A stretch of 6,512 nucleotides of DNA from an uncultured Planctomycetaceae bacterium (GTDB lineage Bacteria > Planctomycetota > Planctomycetia > Pirellulales > Pirellulaceae): the NCBI GenBank assembly GCA_937967665.1, contig CALBSZ010000501.1, forward strand, positions 1-6,512, written 5' to 3'. A program made the translations under genes and the position numbers. Each line of letters starts with the position of its first letter. Within the stretch, counting starts at the first letter, position 1. Of the stretch, positions 1 through 6,280 are shown in pieces. The notes beneath the pieces were generated by a model. The model had not been told where the DNA came from. It searched no databases and saw only the letters and a list, made by a program, of their open reading frames with translations.

Positions 1-165
1 CTCCGATGCATCGATTTGCCGGGCAGCAGGCCAGCCCGTTGCGTCCCAGGCATTGAGGATTCGCGAGGGACCGATTCCATTATTCCCGCTGTGCTGGGAA
101 GGATCGAGCAACAAATCCCTAAGTTGTTGGAATAAATCAGGTTGTGCAAGGACGAATAAAGACAT
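1..165 (-). CDS. Partial hypothetical protein, 5' end only (runs off left edge)
   Basis: Reading the minus strand from ATG at 165 gives 55 codons without a stop before the window edge, so this is the N-terminal part of a longer gene. The protein starts MSLFVLAQPDLFQQLRDLLL and later contains ILNAWDATGWPAARQ, a composition that looks like real protein rather than a shadow frame. A GAAGG motif (plus-strand 174-178) lies 8 nt before the ATG and supports this start. The frame stays open upstream through at least base 240, so an earlier alternative start cannot be excluded. I do not recognise the family and assign no function. It is divergent from the membrane-protein pair, with only 75 bases between the two starts, so the promoters must overlap or be close. 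Confidence 0.55.
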   Translation of the reverse strand, partial: MSLFVLAQPDLFQQLRDLLLDPSQHSGNNGIGPSRILNAWDATGWPAARQIDASE

Positions 166-185
166 CAGAAAGACCTTCGCCGAAG

Positions 186-194
186 TGATATAAT
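186..194 (+). promoter_or_regulatory. Extended -10 promoter for the membrane-protein pair
   Basis: TGATATAAT matches the extended -10 consensus (TGn followed by a perfect TATAAT at 189-194). No recognisable -35 hexamer sits 16-18 bases upstream, which fits an extended -10 promoter. Transcription would start near 200, leaving a leader of about 40 nt before the ATG at 241. An imperfect operator-like inverted repeat, CTTCG-C-CGAAG (175-185), lies immediately upstream; its arms are only 5 bp, so it may be chance. Assignment is by consensus match only. Confidence 0.45.
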
Positions 195-240
195 CCAGGA
201 GTCGCCCCCGCGTCCACAAGCACGAAACGATCCGCCGACC

Positions 241-1677
241 ATGCCTCTTGATTTTAGCAGAAAAACCGAAACAGGCCGTAAATCCAAACGGAAGCGTCCT
301 CCGAACTACTCTTCACGGCGTGTTCAATATCGCCTGATGGTACTAGTAGCCCTGTTAATGACGATCGTCATTCTGGCCGAAAAGGCAAGCCAACCCCTCC
401 TTTACGATCAGTTCTTCGGGTCCGACACGACCGAAAAACTGACTCCTGCCGAGATGGCTCATGAAGACATCGACACTCGGCTAAAGACGGAAAGGAATAC
501 GGCTGCCGCCAGTTCGCTGGGCATCCTGGTGACGCAGGCCCGTGCGGCGGACATCCAGGAAGAGCTGAAAGCGGCCGAGAACCCACTGGCCCGCGCGCGA
601 CAAGCTGGTTGGAAGGAAGTCCTAGCGCTGCTGGACAACGATCAGCGCACCTTGCTGGATAAAGCGTTCCTGGCCGCGCGCGACCAGAAGTCTCTCGAAG
701 AAAACGACCGGCAGCGTTGGGCGGATGTGTTGAGCAAGCTGGACGAGGGCTGGGAAGCTTATCTCCGCGAGGCTCACGAGTCCTTAACATTGGCCGACGC
801 GGACATCCCGCCTGAACACAAGGCACAGTGGCTCACCATCATTCAAGAACTCGAGATTCAATGGAAGAACGAATTGCAACCCGCCTTCGCCGCGATGCGG
901 GAAGACACGCCCCTGTCCGAAGCGCAGCGTGAACTGCTGGGCGACTGCGACGCCGTCATCGCCGCCATCGACCTGGAAGCGGTGCAGGACAACACGGTAC
1001 ACCGCTATGTCGAAAGCCACGCCTGGTTTCGATTCATGGACGAACTGAATCGTGTCGATACGGACGCCTTGTTGGCGTTAGAGCCCGAACGCGTGGGGTT
1101 CCTGCAGTTGTATAAACAGTCCAACGACTACCGCGGGAAACTCGTCCGCATCCGGGGGCAGTTGCGGCAGGGGCGACGCGTTTCGGCACCCGCTAACATC
1201 TATGGCATCGATCACTATTATCTTTTCTGGTTGAAACCGGCGGGCGGTCCCAATACGCCGATCGTCGTCTACTGCCTGGAATTGCCAACGGGCTTTCCGG
1301 AGATCGGTAACGACTACGCGACCTTGAATGAAGACGCCGAGTTCACTTGTTATTTTTTCAAACGCTACGCTTATCGTTCCGCCGACAGCGCCACCAGCAT
1401 CGCGCCCCTGGTATTGGCCAAGATCCCCCGTTGGACCCCGCAGGAGGTTGCCGTCGCGCGAACCCCGGACGTATCCCTGATCGTAGGCGCGGTGATCGTC
1501 GCGGCACTCTTGGCCATCGCCGTCTCCGTCACCGTTTACTTGCGGAGCCGGGGAGAACCATCCCAGGAATATGAACCGGAGGATCCCACGTTCGCCCAGC
1601 TGCAAAACGATAGTAATGTTGTGACCATCAGCGAAAAGCTGCAAGCACTCGCTCAAGAAAAAGGCATTCAAGGATGA
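241..1677 (+). CDS. Two-TM-segment membrane protein with large extracytoplasmic domain, unknown function
   Basis: A 478-residue protein of no family I can name. A Lys/Arg-rich N-terminus (about residues 8-31) is followed by a hydrophobic segment (about 31-46), then a long charged, mostly helical region (about 60-290) rich in Glu, Gln, Ala and Leu that may form coiled coil. A beta-rich domain follows (about 298-397), with GKLVRIRGQLRQG at its start and GIDHYYLFWL and IVVYCLELP within it. A second hydrophobic segment (about 411-434) ends in YLRSRG, and a short acidic tail closes the protein. By the positive-inside rule both termini are cytoplasmic and the bulk is extracytoplasmic. No Shine-Dalgarno is evident before the ATG. 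The next Met (residue 33) would lose the basic N-terminus, so 241 is preferred. The stop overlaps the start of the next gene (ATGA), indicating translational coupling. The 256-397 region resembles two segments of the downstream protein, so the pair probably acts together. A nucleic-acid role is not implied by the possible OB-like fold. Confidence 0.85.
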   Translation: MPLDFSRKTETGRKSKRKRPPNYSSRRVQYRLMVLVALLMTIVILAEKASQPLLYDQFFGSDTTEKLTPAEMAHEDIDTRLKTERNTAAASSLGILVTQARAADIQEELKAAENPLARARQAGWKEVLALLDNDQRTLLDKAFLAARDQKSLEENDRQRWADVLSKLDEGWEAYLREAHESLTLADADIPPEHKAQWLTIIQELEIQWKNELQPAFAAMREDTPLSEAQRELLGDCDAVIAAIDLEAVQDNTVHRYVESHAWFRFMDELNRVDTDALLALEPERVGFLQLYKQSNDYRGKLVRIRGQLRQGRRVSAPANIYGIDHYYLFWLKPAGGPNTPIVVYCLELPTGFPEIGNDYATLNEDAEFTCYFFKRYAYRSADSATSIAPLVLAKIPRWTPQEVAVARTPDVSLIVGAVIVAALLAIAVSVTVYLRSRGEPSQEYEPEDPTFAQLQNDSNVVTISEKLQALAQEKGIQG

Positions 1678-3359
1678 CGGCAAGCCGCTACCCCGACGCG
1701 ACAGGGCAGGGGACAACCATACAAACTCGGGTTGGACAGCCGACAGGGGCAACACGATGGCCGGGCACGCCTTGGCTGCTGCGCGACGTCTTCCTCGTCT
1801 TCCCGGGCTTCCGCGGCACATGCGTCTTGGCAGTTGTTTTGAGCATCACCCCGACGGCCGCACTCGTATTCGCCCAGGACACTGCCGATACAGCGCAAGT
1901 TATCGACGACGTTACGATTGAAGAAGATACGGACGCCGAGCCCGTTGCGCCGACGGACAACACCACACCAACGCCCCTCGGCGATCTGGGCGACCTGCCT
2001 TGGAACAAGCGGGAACCGAAAGCGAGCAAGTTGCCCAGCCTGGGAGCCGTGAATCCGCGGGACTTCATGCCGAACATGGAGGACAGTGAATTCGACTCGT
2101 TCTTTGACGACAACCCGCCCGACCCCGACGCAGAAGCGCTGGTCAAAATCCTCTACAACCTGCCCCGCATTGGTGTCGAGAACATCGAGCCGCTGGTGCG
2201 CGATGTTTCGTTAACCACAATACGTGACGAACCGAAACCGTATCGCATCCAGTTCCTTCGCCTCCGCGGCAGAGTCAAACGGATTACCGCGCATGAGATC
2301 GTTCCCGAACTGGTGGAGATCTTTGACTTTGAAGAGTTCTATATTCTGGATGTCGACGTCAACGGATCACCGCTTGTCATTTACGCGCGTCAGCTTCCGG
2401 AAGCGTGGCGTCTCGAGGAAGCTGTCGACTACGAAACCGGATGCCTGGCAATGTTCCTTCACAGGGCGACTCCGCAAGACGACCAGACACATCTCGTGTT
2501 TGCCACCGATCGCGCCGCTTGGTATCCGACGCAGCCGCAACCAGAATTGGGAATCACGGAAGACCTGGTTCGCCTGGCGTCCCTGGGCATGGACGTCGGT
2601 TTGATTGACGACGTCAAGAAGTTGAATCGCCAGTGGCTTGGCAGCCGCGATCGCGAATGCTTTTATCAGATGATCGCGGCCGCAAATTCCGCCGATCCGG
2701 CACAGCTGCGCAACGCGGCGACCGCGAAATTTGATATCGCGCCGCTGTTGACCGAGCCGCAACAGCAACACGGCCGCTTGATTCGGTTTACCGGTAATGC
2801 GCGACGGATCACGCGGATCGCCGTCAATGATCCCGATATCCGCCAGCGATTCGGAATCGATCACTACTACGAGATCGGGATGTTCGTGCCGTTGGGGGAT
2901 CAACCCGTTCGCATTGGAAAAGGCACCCGTGAAGATGAAGGAGTCGTATTCACCGAGCGTTTCCCGGTCATGTGCTGCGTGACCAGCCTGCCTCCCGATT
3001 TGCCTCCCCAGGACGACATGAATCAGGAGATTGAAATCACCGGCTTCTATTTCAAGCTGGCCGCGTACAAGTCGGAATTCATTTCCCAGCACGAACAGCG
3101 GCAGAGGCAGCCCAGCCCCATGTTCATCGGGATCCAGCCGCGCGTGGTGATCCGCGACTACTCGACGAATCCGATCTGGGGATTGGTCATCGGCATCGGC
3201 TTCCTGGCGGTCCTCGGCATCGCCTGGTTCGGAATCTGGAATTACAATCGCCGCGACGAGGCTTTCGAACGGGAAACCATGGCGCGGCAACTCGCCCCAA
3301 AATCCCTCGACCAGCTCGACGCCCCGGACAACAAACCCGACTTCAGTGATCTCCCTTGA
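1674..3359 (+). CDS. Membrane-anchored protein with two copies of the shared domain, unknown function
   Basis: A 561-residue protein, translationally coupled to the upstream gene by the 4-base ATGA overlap, with AAAAAGG about 9 nt before the ATG. A hydrophobic stretch (about 50-67, ending TAALVFAQD) looks like a signal peptide or anchor but comes after an unusually long N-terminal region. An acidic, Pro/Thr-rich linker (about 68-150) follows. Then come two copies of a domain also found in the upstream protein: about 155-285 (FLRLRGRVKRIT, FEEFYILDV, PLVIYARQLP) and about 328-490 (GRLIRFTGNARRIT, FGIDHYYEIGMFVP, ITGFYFKLAAYKS). A C-terminal transmembrane segment (about 500-522) is followed by a basic NYNRRDE and a charged cytoplasmic tail. 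The main domains are probably extracytoplasmic. No catalytic motif, metal site or named family was recognised. Function is unknown; an envelope complex with the upstream protein is the simplest inference. There is no internal ATG until residue 132, so the start is fairly secure unless a TTG or GTG is used. Confidence 0.85.
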   Translation: MTASRYPDATGQGTTIQTRVGQPTGATRWPGTPWLLRDVFLVFPGFRGTCVLAVVLSITPTAALVFAQDTADTAQVIDDVTIEEDTDAEPVAPTDNTTPTPLGDLGDLPWNKREPKASKLPSLGAVNPRDFMPNMEDSEFDSFFDDNPPDPDAEALVKILYNLPRIGVENIEPLVRDVSLTTIRDEPKPYRIQFLRLRGRVKRITAHEIVPELVEIFDFEEFYILDVDVNGSPLVIYARQLPEAWRLEEAVDYETGCLAMFLHRATPQDDQTHLVFATDRAAWYPTQPQPELGITEDLVRLASLGMDVGLIDDVKKLNRQWLGSRDRECFYQMIAAANSADPAQLRNAATAKFDIAPLLTEPQQQHGRLIRFTGNARRITRIAVNDPDIRQRFGIDHYYEIGMFVPLGDQPVRIGKGTREDEGVVFTERFPVMCCVTSLPPDLPPQDDMNQEIEITGFYFKLAAYKSEFISQHEQRQRQPSPMFIGIQPRVVIRDYSTNPIWGLVIGIGFLAVLGIAWFGIWNYNRRDEAFERETMARQLAPKSLDQLDAPDNKPDFSDLP

Positions 3360-3422
3360 TGTGTCTCGGCGGGTTCATCTTTGCACGCGTCACGGAGAAC
3401 ACGCGCTCCAGTGGCGCTACTT
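3360..3422. other. Convergent intergenic gap, no clear terminator
   Basis: 63 bases separate the 3' ends of the membrane-protein pair and the convergent Coa1-like gene. The only structure seen is a short GCGC...GCGC stem near 3404-3418 without a following T-run on either strand. No convincing bidirectional terminator is visible. Confidence 0.4.
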
Positions 3423-3845
3423 CTACTGCGTGGGCGTCCCTACGGGCAGCAGGTCGATTTCTTCCCCGGCGTTCGAGAAGGTCATCTTCGAATAAGTCCA
3501 GGCACCCCCCGCTTTTTCGGCCACGACATGAACGGTCCCCGATCCTTGCGGTCCGGAAACCGTGTACGAAATGTCCGCCTGGCCGCTGTCGTTATTCAGC
3601 TGGATATTGCCCGTCGTCGTGAAGCCGGATGTGATCGGCGTTCCCAGCAGCGCTTGAACGCGCGCGTCCGCTTGAGTGCGTTCCAGCGACTGCTGGTACG
3701 GCTCTGATGATTTCATCATCGCAAACACACCTCCGCCAACGAACGCGATGAAGCCTCCGCAGACGAGTACCGGTGCCAGGCAGCCGATGGGAACGACCCA
3801 AAACCAGTTACGACCGAACCACGATTTCTGAGTTTGTTCTGACAC
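3423..3845 (-). CDS. Coa1-family (cytochrome c oxidase assembly factor 1-like) membrane protein
   Basis: A 140-residue protein resembling the Coa1 family. In mitochondria Coa1 helps early Cox1 maturation; the role of bacterial homologues is not established, so a part in cytochrome oxidase biogenesis is inference only. The N-terminus is short and soluble (SEQTQKSWFGRN). A long hydrophobic stretch follows (about 14-44, WFWVVPIGCLAP then GGFIAFVGGGVFAMM). The soluble domain has the family features: SSEPYQQSLERTQADARVQ helix, LLGTPITSGF, TTTGNIQLNNDSGQADISY, VSGPQGSGTVHVVAEK and a final GAWTYSKMTF...EEIDLLP. The GTG start at 3845 is chosen because AAAGGA lies 6 nt upstream. An in-frame ATG at 3860 and one at 3887 exist but lack such a site. 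The gene stands alone, convergent with the membrane pair and divergent from mdh; no oxidase genes are visible in the window. Confidence 0.8.
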   Translation of the reverse strand: MSEQTQKSWFGRNWFWVVPIGCLAPVLVCGGFIAFVGGGVFAMMKSSEPYQQSLERTQADARVQALLGTPITSGFTTTGNIQLNNDSGQADISYTVSGPQGSGTVHVVAEKAGGAWTYSKMTFSNAGEEIDLLPVGTPTQ

Positions 3846-3851
3846 GGGATT

Positions 3852-3857
3852 TCCTTT
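3852..3857 (-). promoter_or_regulatory. Shine-Dalgarno deciding the GTG start of the Coa1-like gene
   Basis: On the minus strand AAAGGA is followed by six bases and then GTG (3845-3843). This spacing is near ideal. The motif lies just inside the alternative ATG reading (MKGNP...), which itself has no such site, so GTG is the more likely initiator. Confidence 0.65.
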
Positions 3858-4068
3858 CATCGTTCGACAATGACAACGTCCCTCCACGCAATCTTACCAC
3901 GCGCGACGTCCAGCAGGGCGTCGGCACCTACCATTTCACCTTCATCCTCCCGCTTTCGTCGAGACGTCCAATTGCCGCGTGCCGAACAGCTGATCACGCG
4001 GCAACGCCATTGGAAGGAGTGGGCGATTGCATCGAGTGGCGCGCGGCGCGCAAAAAACGCACACCCAC

Positions 4069-4096
4069 TTGACGAATCCCGCCGGCGCTTCATATT
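4069..4096 (+). promoter_or_regulatory. Possible sigma70-type promoter for mdh
   Basis: TTGACG (4069-4074, five of six matches to the -35 consensus) is followed after 16 bases by CATATT (4091-4096, four of six). Transcription would begin about 40 nt before the mdh start. A competing -10-like TATACG occurs at 4111-4116. Both are consensus-only guesses. Confidence 0.3.
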
Positions 4097-4130
4097 CGTT
4101 GTTTTGAAACTATACGGGAACTCCAGACAC

Positions 4131-4140
4131 GGGAGAGAGA
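4131..4140 (+). promoter_or_regulatory. Ribosome binding site fixing the mdh start
   Basis: GGGAGAGAGA is purine-rich, with GGAG at 4132-4135 placed 7 nt before ATG 4143. It selects this ATG over the in-frame ATG at 3870, and the resulting N-terminus (MGRAKITIVGAGNVGAT) is exactly where the family begins. Confidence 0.75.
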
Positions 4141-4142
4141 TT

Positions 4143-5084
4143 ATGGGTCGCGCAAAGATTACGATCGTCGGAGCCGGAAACGTGGGAGCCACCACGGCTC
4201 ACTGGTGTGCCGCCGCGGAACTGGGCGATATTGTCCTGGTCGATATTCCTCAGACCGAAGGCATGCCGGCAGGGAAAGCGCTCGATTTGATGCAATCTTC
4301 TCCCATCATGGGCTTCGACGCGAATATCGTTGGCGTGACCGACTACGGGCCGACCAAGGACAGTGACGTCGTCGTGATTACGGCGGGTATTCCGCGCAAG
4401 CCGGGCATGAGCCGTGATGATCTGCTGGCCACCAATGCCAAGATCATGGGCGCGGTCGTCCAGGAAGTGAAAGCCACCAGTCCCAACGCCGTAATCATCG
4501 CAGTGAGCAACCCGTTGGATGCGATGGTCCAGCGCGCGTTGCAGGTGAGCGATTTTCCGCCGAACCGTGTCCTGGGGCAAGCCGGCGTATTGGATACCGC
4601 CCGTTATCGAACGTTCCTGGCGATGGAATTGGGTGTGAGTGTCGAAGACGTATCGGCGCTGCTGATGGGGGGACACGGGGATACCATGGTGCCCATGCCC
4701 AGCTGCACGTCGGTGGGAGGGATTCCGGTGACTCAATTGATCCCCAAAGATCGGCTCGACGAAATCGTACAGCGCACGCGCGCGGGAGGTGCTGAAATCG
4801 TCGGCTTGCTGAAGACTGGCAGCGCTTATTACGCGCCCGCCGCGGCAACAGCGCAAATGGTGGAAGCGATCGTGCGCGACAAGAAGCGATTGATTCCCTG
4901 CGCCGCCTATTGCGACAAGGAATACGGAGTAGGCGGCTACTACGTCGGCGTTCCGGTCATCCTGGGAGCCGGGGGCGTGGAAAAGATTGTCGAACTGGAA
5001 TTGACAGCCGAAGAGCAGAAGAGTTTTCAGCACAGTGTCGACGCCGTGAAGGATCTGGTCGCCGCCATGGCCAAGTTGGTGTGA
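4143..5084 (+). CDS. mdh: Malate dehydrogenase, NAD-dependent, LDH-like type
   Basis: Catalyses reversible oxidation of L-malate to oxaloacetate with NAD, a cytoplasmic step of the TCA cycle. The product is 313 residues, the usual length for the LDH-like malate dehydrogenase group. Visible features in order: the Rossmann glycine motif GAGNVGAT (10-17); Asp34 at the end of strand beta-2 (LVDI), favouring NAD over NADP; the substrate loop RKPGMSR (85-91), where Arg85 occupies the position held by Gln102 in lactate dehydrogenase and so indicates malate rather than lactate specificity; Arg91 (LDH Arg109); SNPLD (122-126); Asp151 and Arg154 in LDTARYR (LDH Asp168 and Arg171); and the proton-relay His178 in GGHGDTMVP (LDH His195). 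All key residues are intact. The start is set by the family N-terminus and a good ribosome binding site. The gene seems monocistronic, with 428 bases before the next gene. Family members are usually tetrameric; that is family knowledge, not seen here. Confidence 0.97.
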   Translation: MGRAKITIVGAGNVGATTAHWCAAAELGDIVLVDIPQTEGMPAGKALDLMQSSPIMGFDANIVGVTDYGPTKDSDVVVITAGIPRKPGMSRDDLLATNAKIMGAVVQEVKATSPNAVIIAVSNPLDAMVQRALQVSDFPPNRVLGQAGVLDTARYRTFLAMELGVSVEDVSALLMGGHGDTMVPMPSCTSVGGIPVTQLIPKDRLDEIVQRTRAGGAEIVGLLKTGSAYYAPAAATAQMVEAIVRDKKRLIPCAAYCDKEYGVGGYYVGVPVILGAGGVEKIVELELTAEEQKSFQHSVDAVKDLVAAMAKLV

Positions 5085-5278
5085 TACGCAGCGCGGCGGC
5101 ATACCGTGGCGGGGAACCGCTGGCCATCACGCGCGAGACAGCCAGTGCATGTTCACCACACGCGTCGCGGAAGCCCGGAGGTTCGGAGCCTGCCTCCCAC
5201 GTGTTGATTTCGAATTCCATCGGACGAATCGAAACGCCGGAGTAGCAGCGCCCGCGTCACACTGCTGGAGAAAGTCTT

Positions 5279-5305
5279 ACGATCACCGAACAACGGTGGT
5301 CGTTT
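5279..5305 (+). terminator. Hairpin, weak candidate terminator downstream of mdh
   Basis: Arms 5279-5288 (ACGATCACCG) and 5294-5303 (CGGTGGTCGT) pair over 10 bp with one T-G wobble around an AACAA loop. Only a TTT run (5303-5305) follows, and the stem is about 195 bases after the mdh stop, so intrinsic termination is uncertain. It may simply be a structured element in the mdh 3' region. Confidence 0.35.
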
Positions 5306-5411
5306 CGACGGTCTCGAACCAAGAGTGCTATCATCAGGCGCGTTTTTAGAAAACTTGCGTGAGTTCGCCTTGCCTTTGGATGGCCATCGGTTTAGGGTGT
5401 ACGCTTTCACG

Positions 5412-5440
5412 TTGACACATCTTGAAAACTTGAATAGAAA
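5412..5440 (+). promoter_or_regulatory. Sigma70-like promoter for the hydrolase-like gene
   Basis: A perfect TTGACA (5412-5417) is followed after exactly 17 bases by TAGAAA (5435-5440; four of six matches to TATAAT). Transcription would start near 5447, giving a leader of about 65 nt before ATG 5513. The spacing and the perfect -35 make this the best full-length promoter in the window, though still only a consensus match. Confidence 0.45.
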
Positions 5441-5512
5441 CCGGCCTGATGGCCCGTCACGACCGTTCCGTCGCGGCGGAAATCGAGCTTCGGTTCAACA
5501 TAGCAAACAGCC

Positions 5513-6280
5513 ATGAATCGACTTCAGCCTCTGGCGCCCCCGTTGGCCGTGGCACCGACGCGTTCTTCGCGCGTCGAGCAAGCGGTCCTATCGAAATCAC
5601 CTTGCCGCGGTTTTCATCACACGCTCTTCGCGCCGCTGCATTACGAAAAAAACTACGCCTACCCGCTGCTGGTCTGGTTACACGGTCCCGGCGATGACGA
5701 ACGCCAGCTGCAGCGCGTGCTGCCCTTGATCAGCATGCGCAACTACGCCGGCGTGGGACCACGCGGCACAACGGCCCAGTCGGATGGCCGCGGCTATCAC
5801 TGGCAGGCGACGCCGGGGGACGTTTCTTATGCGGAGCAGGCGACGACGGCGGCCATTGAAGCTGCGCGGCAGCGCTTCAACATTTCGCCAACAAGAATTT
5901 TTCTCGCCGGTTTTCAATGCGGCGGCACGATGGCCCAGCGAATTGGACTGGCGTACCCGGACCGCTTTGCAGGCGTGTTGTCCATCGGCGGCGCGTTTCC
6001 CTTGGAGGAAACACCGCTCACTCAGTTAGATCGAGTGCGCAAGTTGCCGTTGTTCATTGCTCACGGCCGCGATTCGCAAGAGTACACTTTGGACCGGTCC
6101 TGCCAGGAGTTGCGGCTGTTTCACGTCGCCGGCATGAACGTCACGCTACGGCAGTACCCCTGTGGCGACGACCTGACCACGAAAATGCTTTCCGACGTGA
6201 ACACCTGGGTCATGGAACAGGTGATGGGCGCCTCCTCTGCGGTTTCGAAGCCGCAATCCCGCCCGGGTGAAATCAATTAG
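5513..6280 (+). CDS. Alpha/beta-hydrolase fold protein (phospholipase/carboxylesterase-like), probably catalytically inactive
   Basis: A 255-residue protein with the alpha/beta-hydrolase layout: strand and oxyanion-loop segment YPLLVWLHGPGDD (50-62), a region ending YAGVGPRG (78-84), helix AAIEAARQRFNISPTRIFLAGF (113-134), then GFQCGGTMA (133-141), AYPDRFAGVLSIGGAFP (147-163), the late strand LPLFIAHGRD (178-187) and YPCGDDLTTKM (215-225). In active relatives the elbow reads G-x-S-x-G-G. Here residue 135 is Gln (codon CAA, 5915-5917), so the nucleophile is missing, and Cys136 sits one place later. The usual Gly-His near the C-terminus is replaced by Gly-Asp-Asp (218-220). The acid position is ambiguous: Asp187 is one residue early relative to the usual HGxxD. 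The fold otherwise looks complete, with no frameshift or internal stop. The inferred product is a non-catalytic fold, or an enzyme with unusual chemistry. No signal peptide, so probably cytoplasmic. The start lacks a strong Shine-Dalgarno, but no better in-frame start exists before the fold begins. Confidence 0.85.
   Translation: MNRLQPLAPPLAVAPTRSSRVEQAVLSKSPCRGFHHTLFAPLHYEKNYAYPLLVWLHGPGDDERQLQRVLPLISMRNYAGVGPRGTTAQSDGRGYHWQATPGDVSYAEQATTAAIEAARQRFNISPTRIFLAGFQCGGTMAQRIGLAYPDRFAGVLSIGGAFPLEETPLTQLDRVRKLPLFIAHGRDSQEYTLDRSCQELRLFHVAGMNVTLRQYPCGDDLTTKMLSDVNTWVMEQVMGASSAVSKPQSRPGEIN

Larger units (their letters stand above)
3846..4142. other. Divergent intergenic region between the Coa1-like gene and mdh
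   Basis: About 297 bases between two divergent starts. The mdh reading frame is open across most of it from an ATG at 3870, but that translation is Ser/Arg-rich and unlike any malate dehydrogenase N-terminus, so it is treated as non-coding. A possible mdh promoter lies near its right end. For the minus-strand gene only a poor -10-like TAAGAT (plus-strand 3891-3896) was seen, with no matching -35. No long repeat or convincing operator was noticed. Confidence 0.5.
5085..5512. other. 428-base intergenic region between mdh and the hydrolase-like gene
   Basis: No convincing coding sequence was found on either strand; the open frames crossing it have the Arg/Ser/Pro-rich look of shadows. It contains a 10-bp hairpin (5279-5303), a T-run TTTTT near 5343-5347, and a sigma70-like promoter (5412-5440). 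The first ~190 bases after the mdh stop show only weak short stems. A small RNA cannot be excluded but nothing specific supports one. Confidence 0.5.

Noticed and set aside
1078..1821. 247-codon minus-strand open frame crossing the junction of the two membrane-protein genes
   Set aside because: It spans the coupled gene boundary antisense, with a Gly/Arg/Asp-rich composition and no motif.
2367..3290. 307-codon open frame on the minus strand opposite the second membrane protein
   Set aside because: Antisense to a gene supported by topology, domain repeats and coupling; the composition is typical of a shadow frame.
3404..3418. GCGC...GCGC stem as a bidirectional terminator between convergent genes
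   Set aside because: Only 4-5 bp, with no T-run on either strand.
3870..4142. N-terminal extension of malate dehydrogenase by 91 residues from an upstream in-frame ATG
   Set aside because: The translation is Ser/Arg-rich with no family resemblance. The ATG at 4143 has a good ribosome binding site and gives the normal family N-terminus.
4110..5102. 330-codon open frame on the minus strand opposite mdh
   Set aside because: It lies wholly antisense to a secure gene, is His/Arg/Gln-rich, and shows no recognisable domain: a shadow of GC-rich codon usage.
5295..5335. tRNA-like TCGAAC segment after mdh
   Set aside because: No acceptor stem, D-arm or anticodon arm can be built around it.
5153..5410. 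85-codon minus-strand open frame in the mdh-hydrolase gap
   Set aside because: Arg/Ser/Pro-rich, no ribosome binding site or motif, and it crosses the 5279-5303 hairpin; not supportable as a gene.
5979..5987. Ser157 in VLSIGG as an alternative nucleophile of the hydrolase-like protein
   Set aside because: It does not fit GxSxG and aligns with the strand after the elbow (SGAFP-type segment) in active relatives, so it does not rescue the missing serine.
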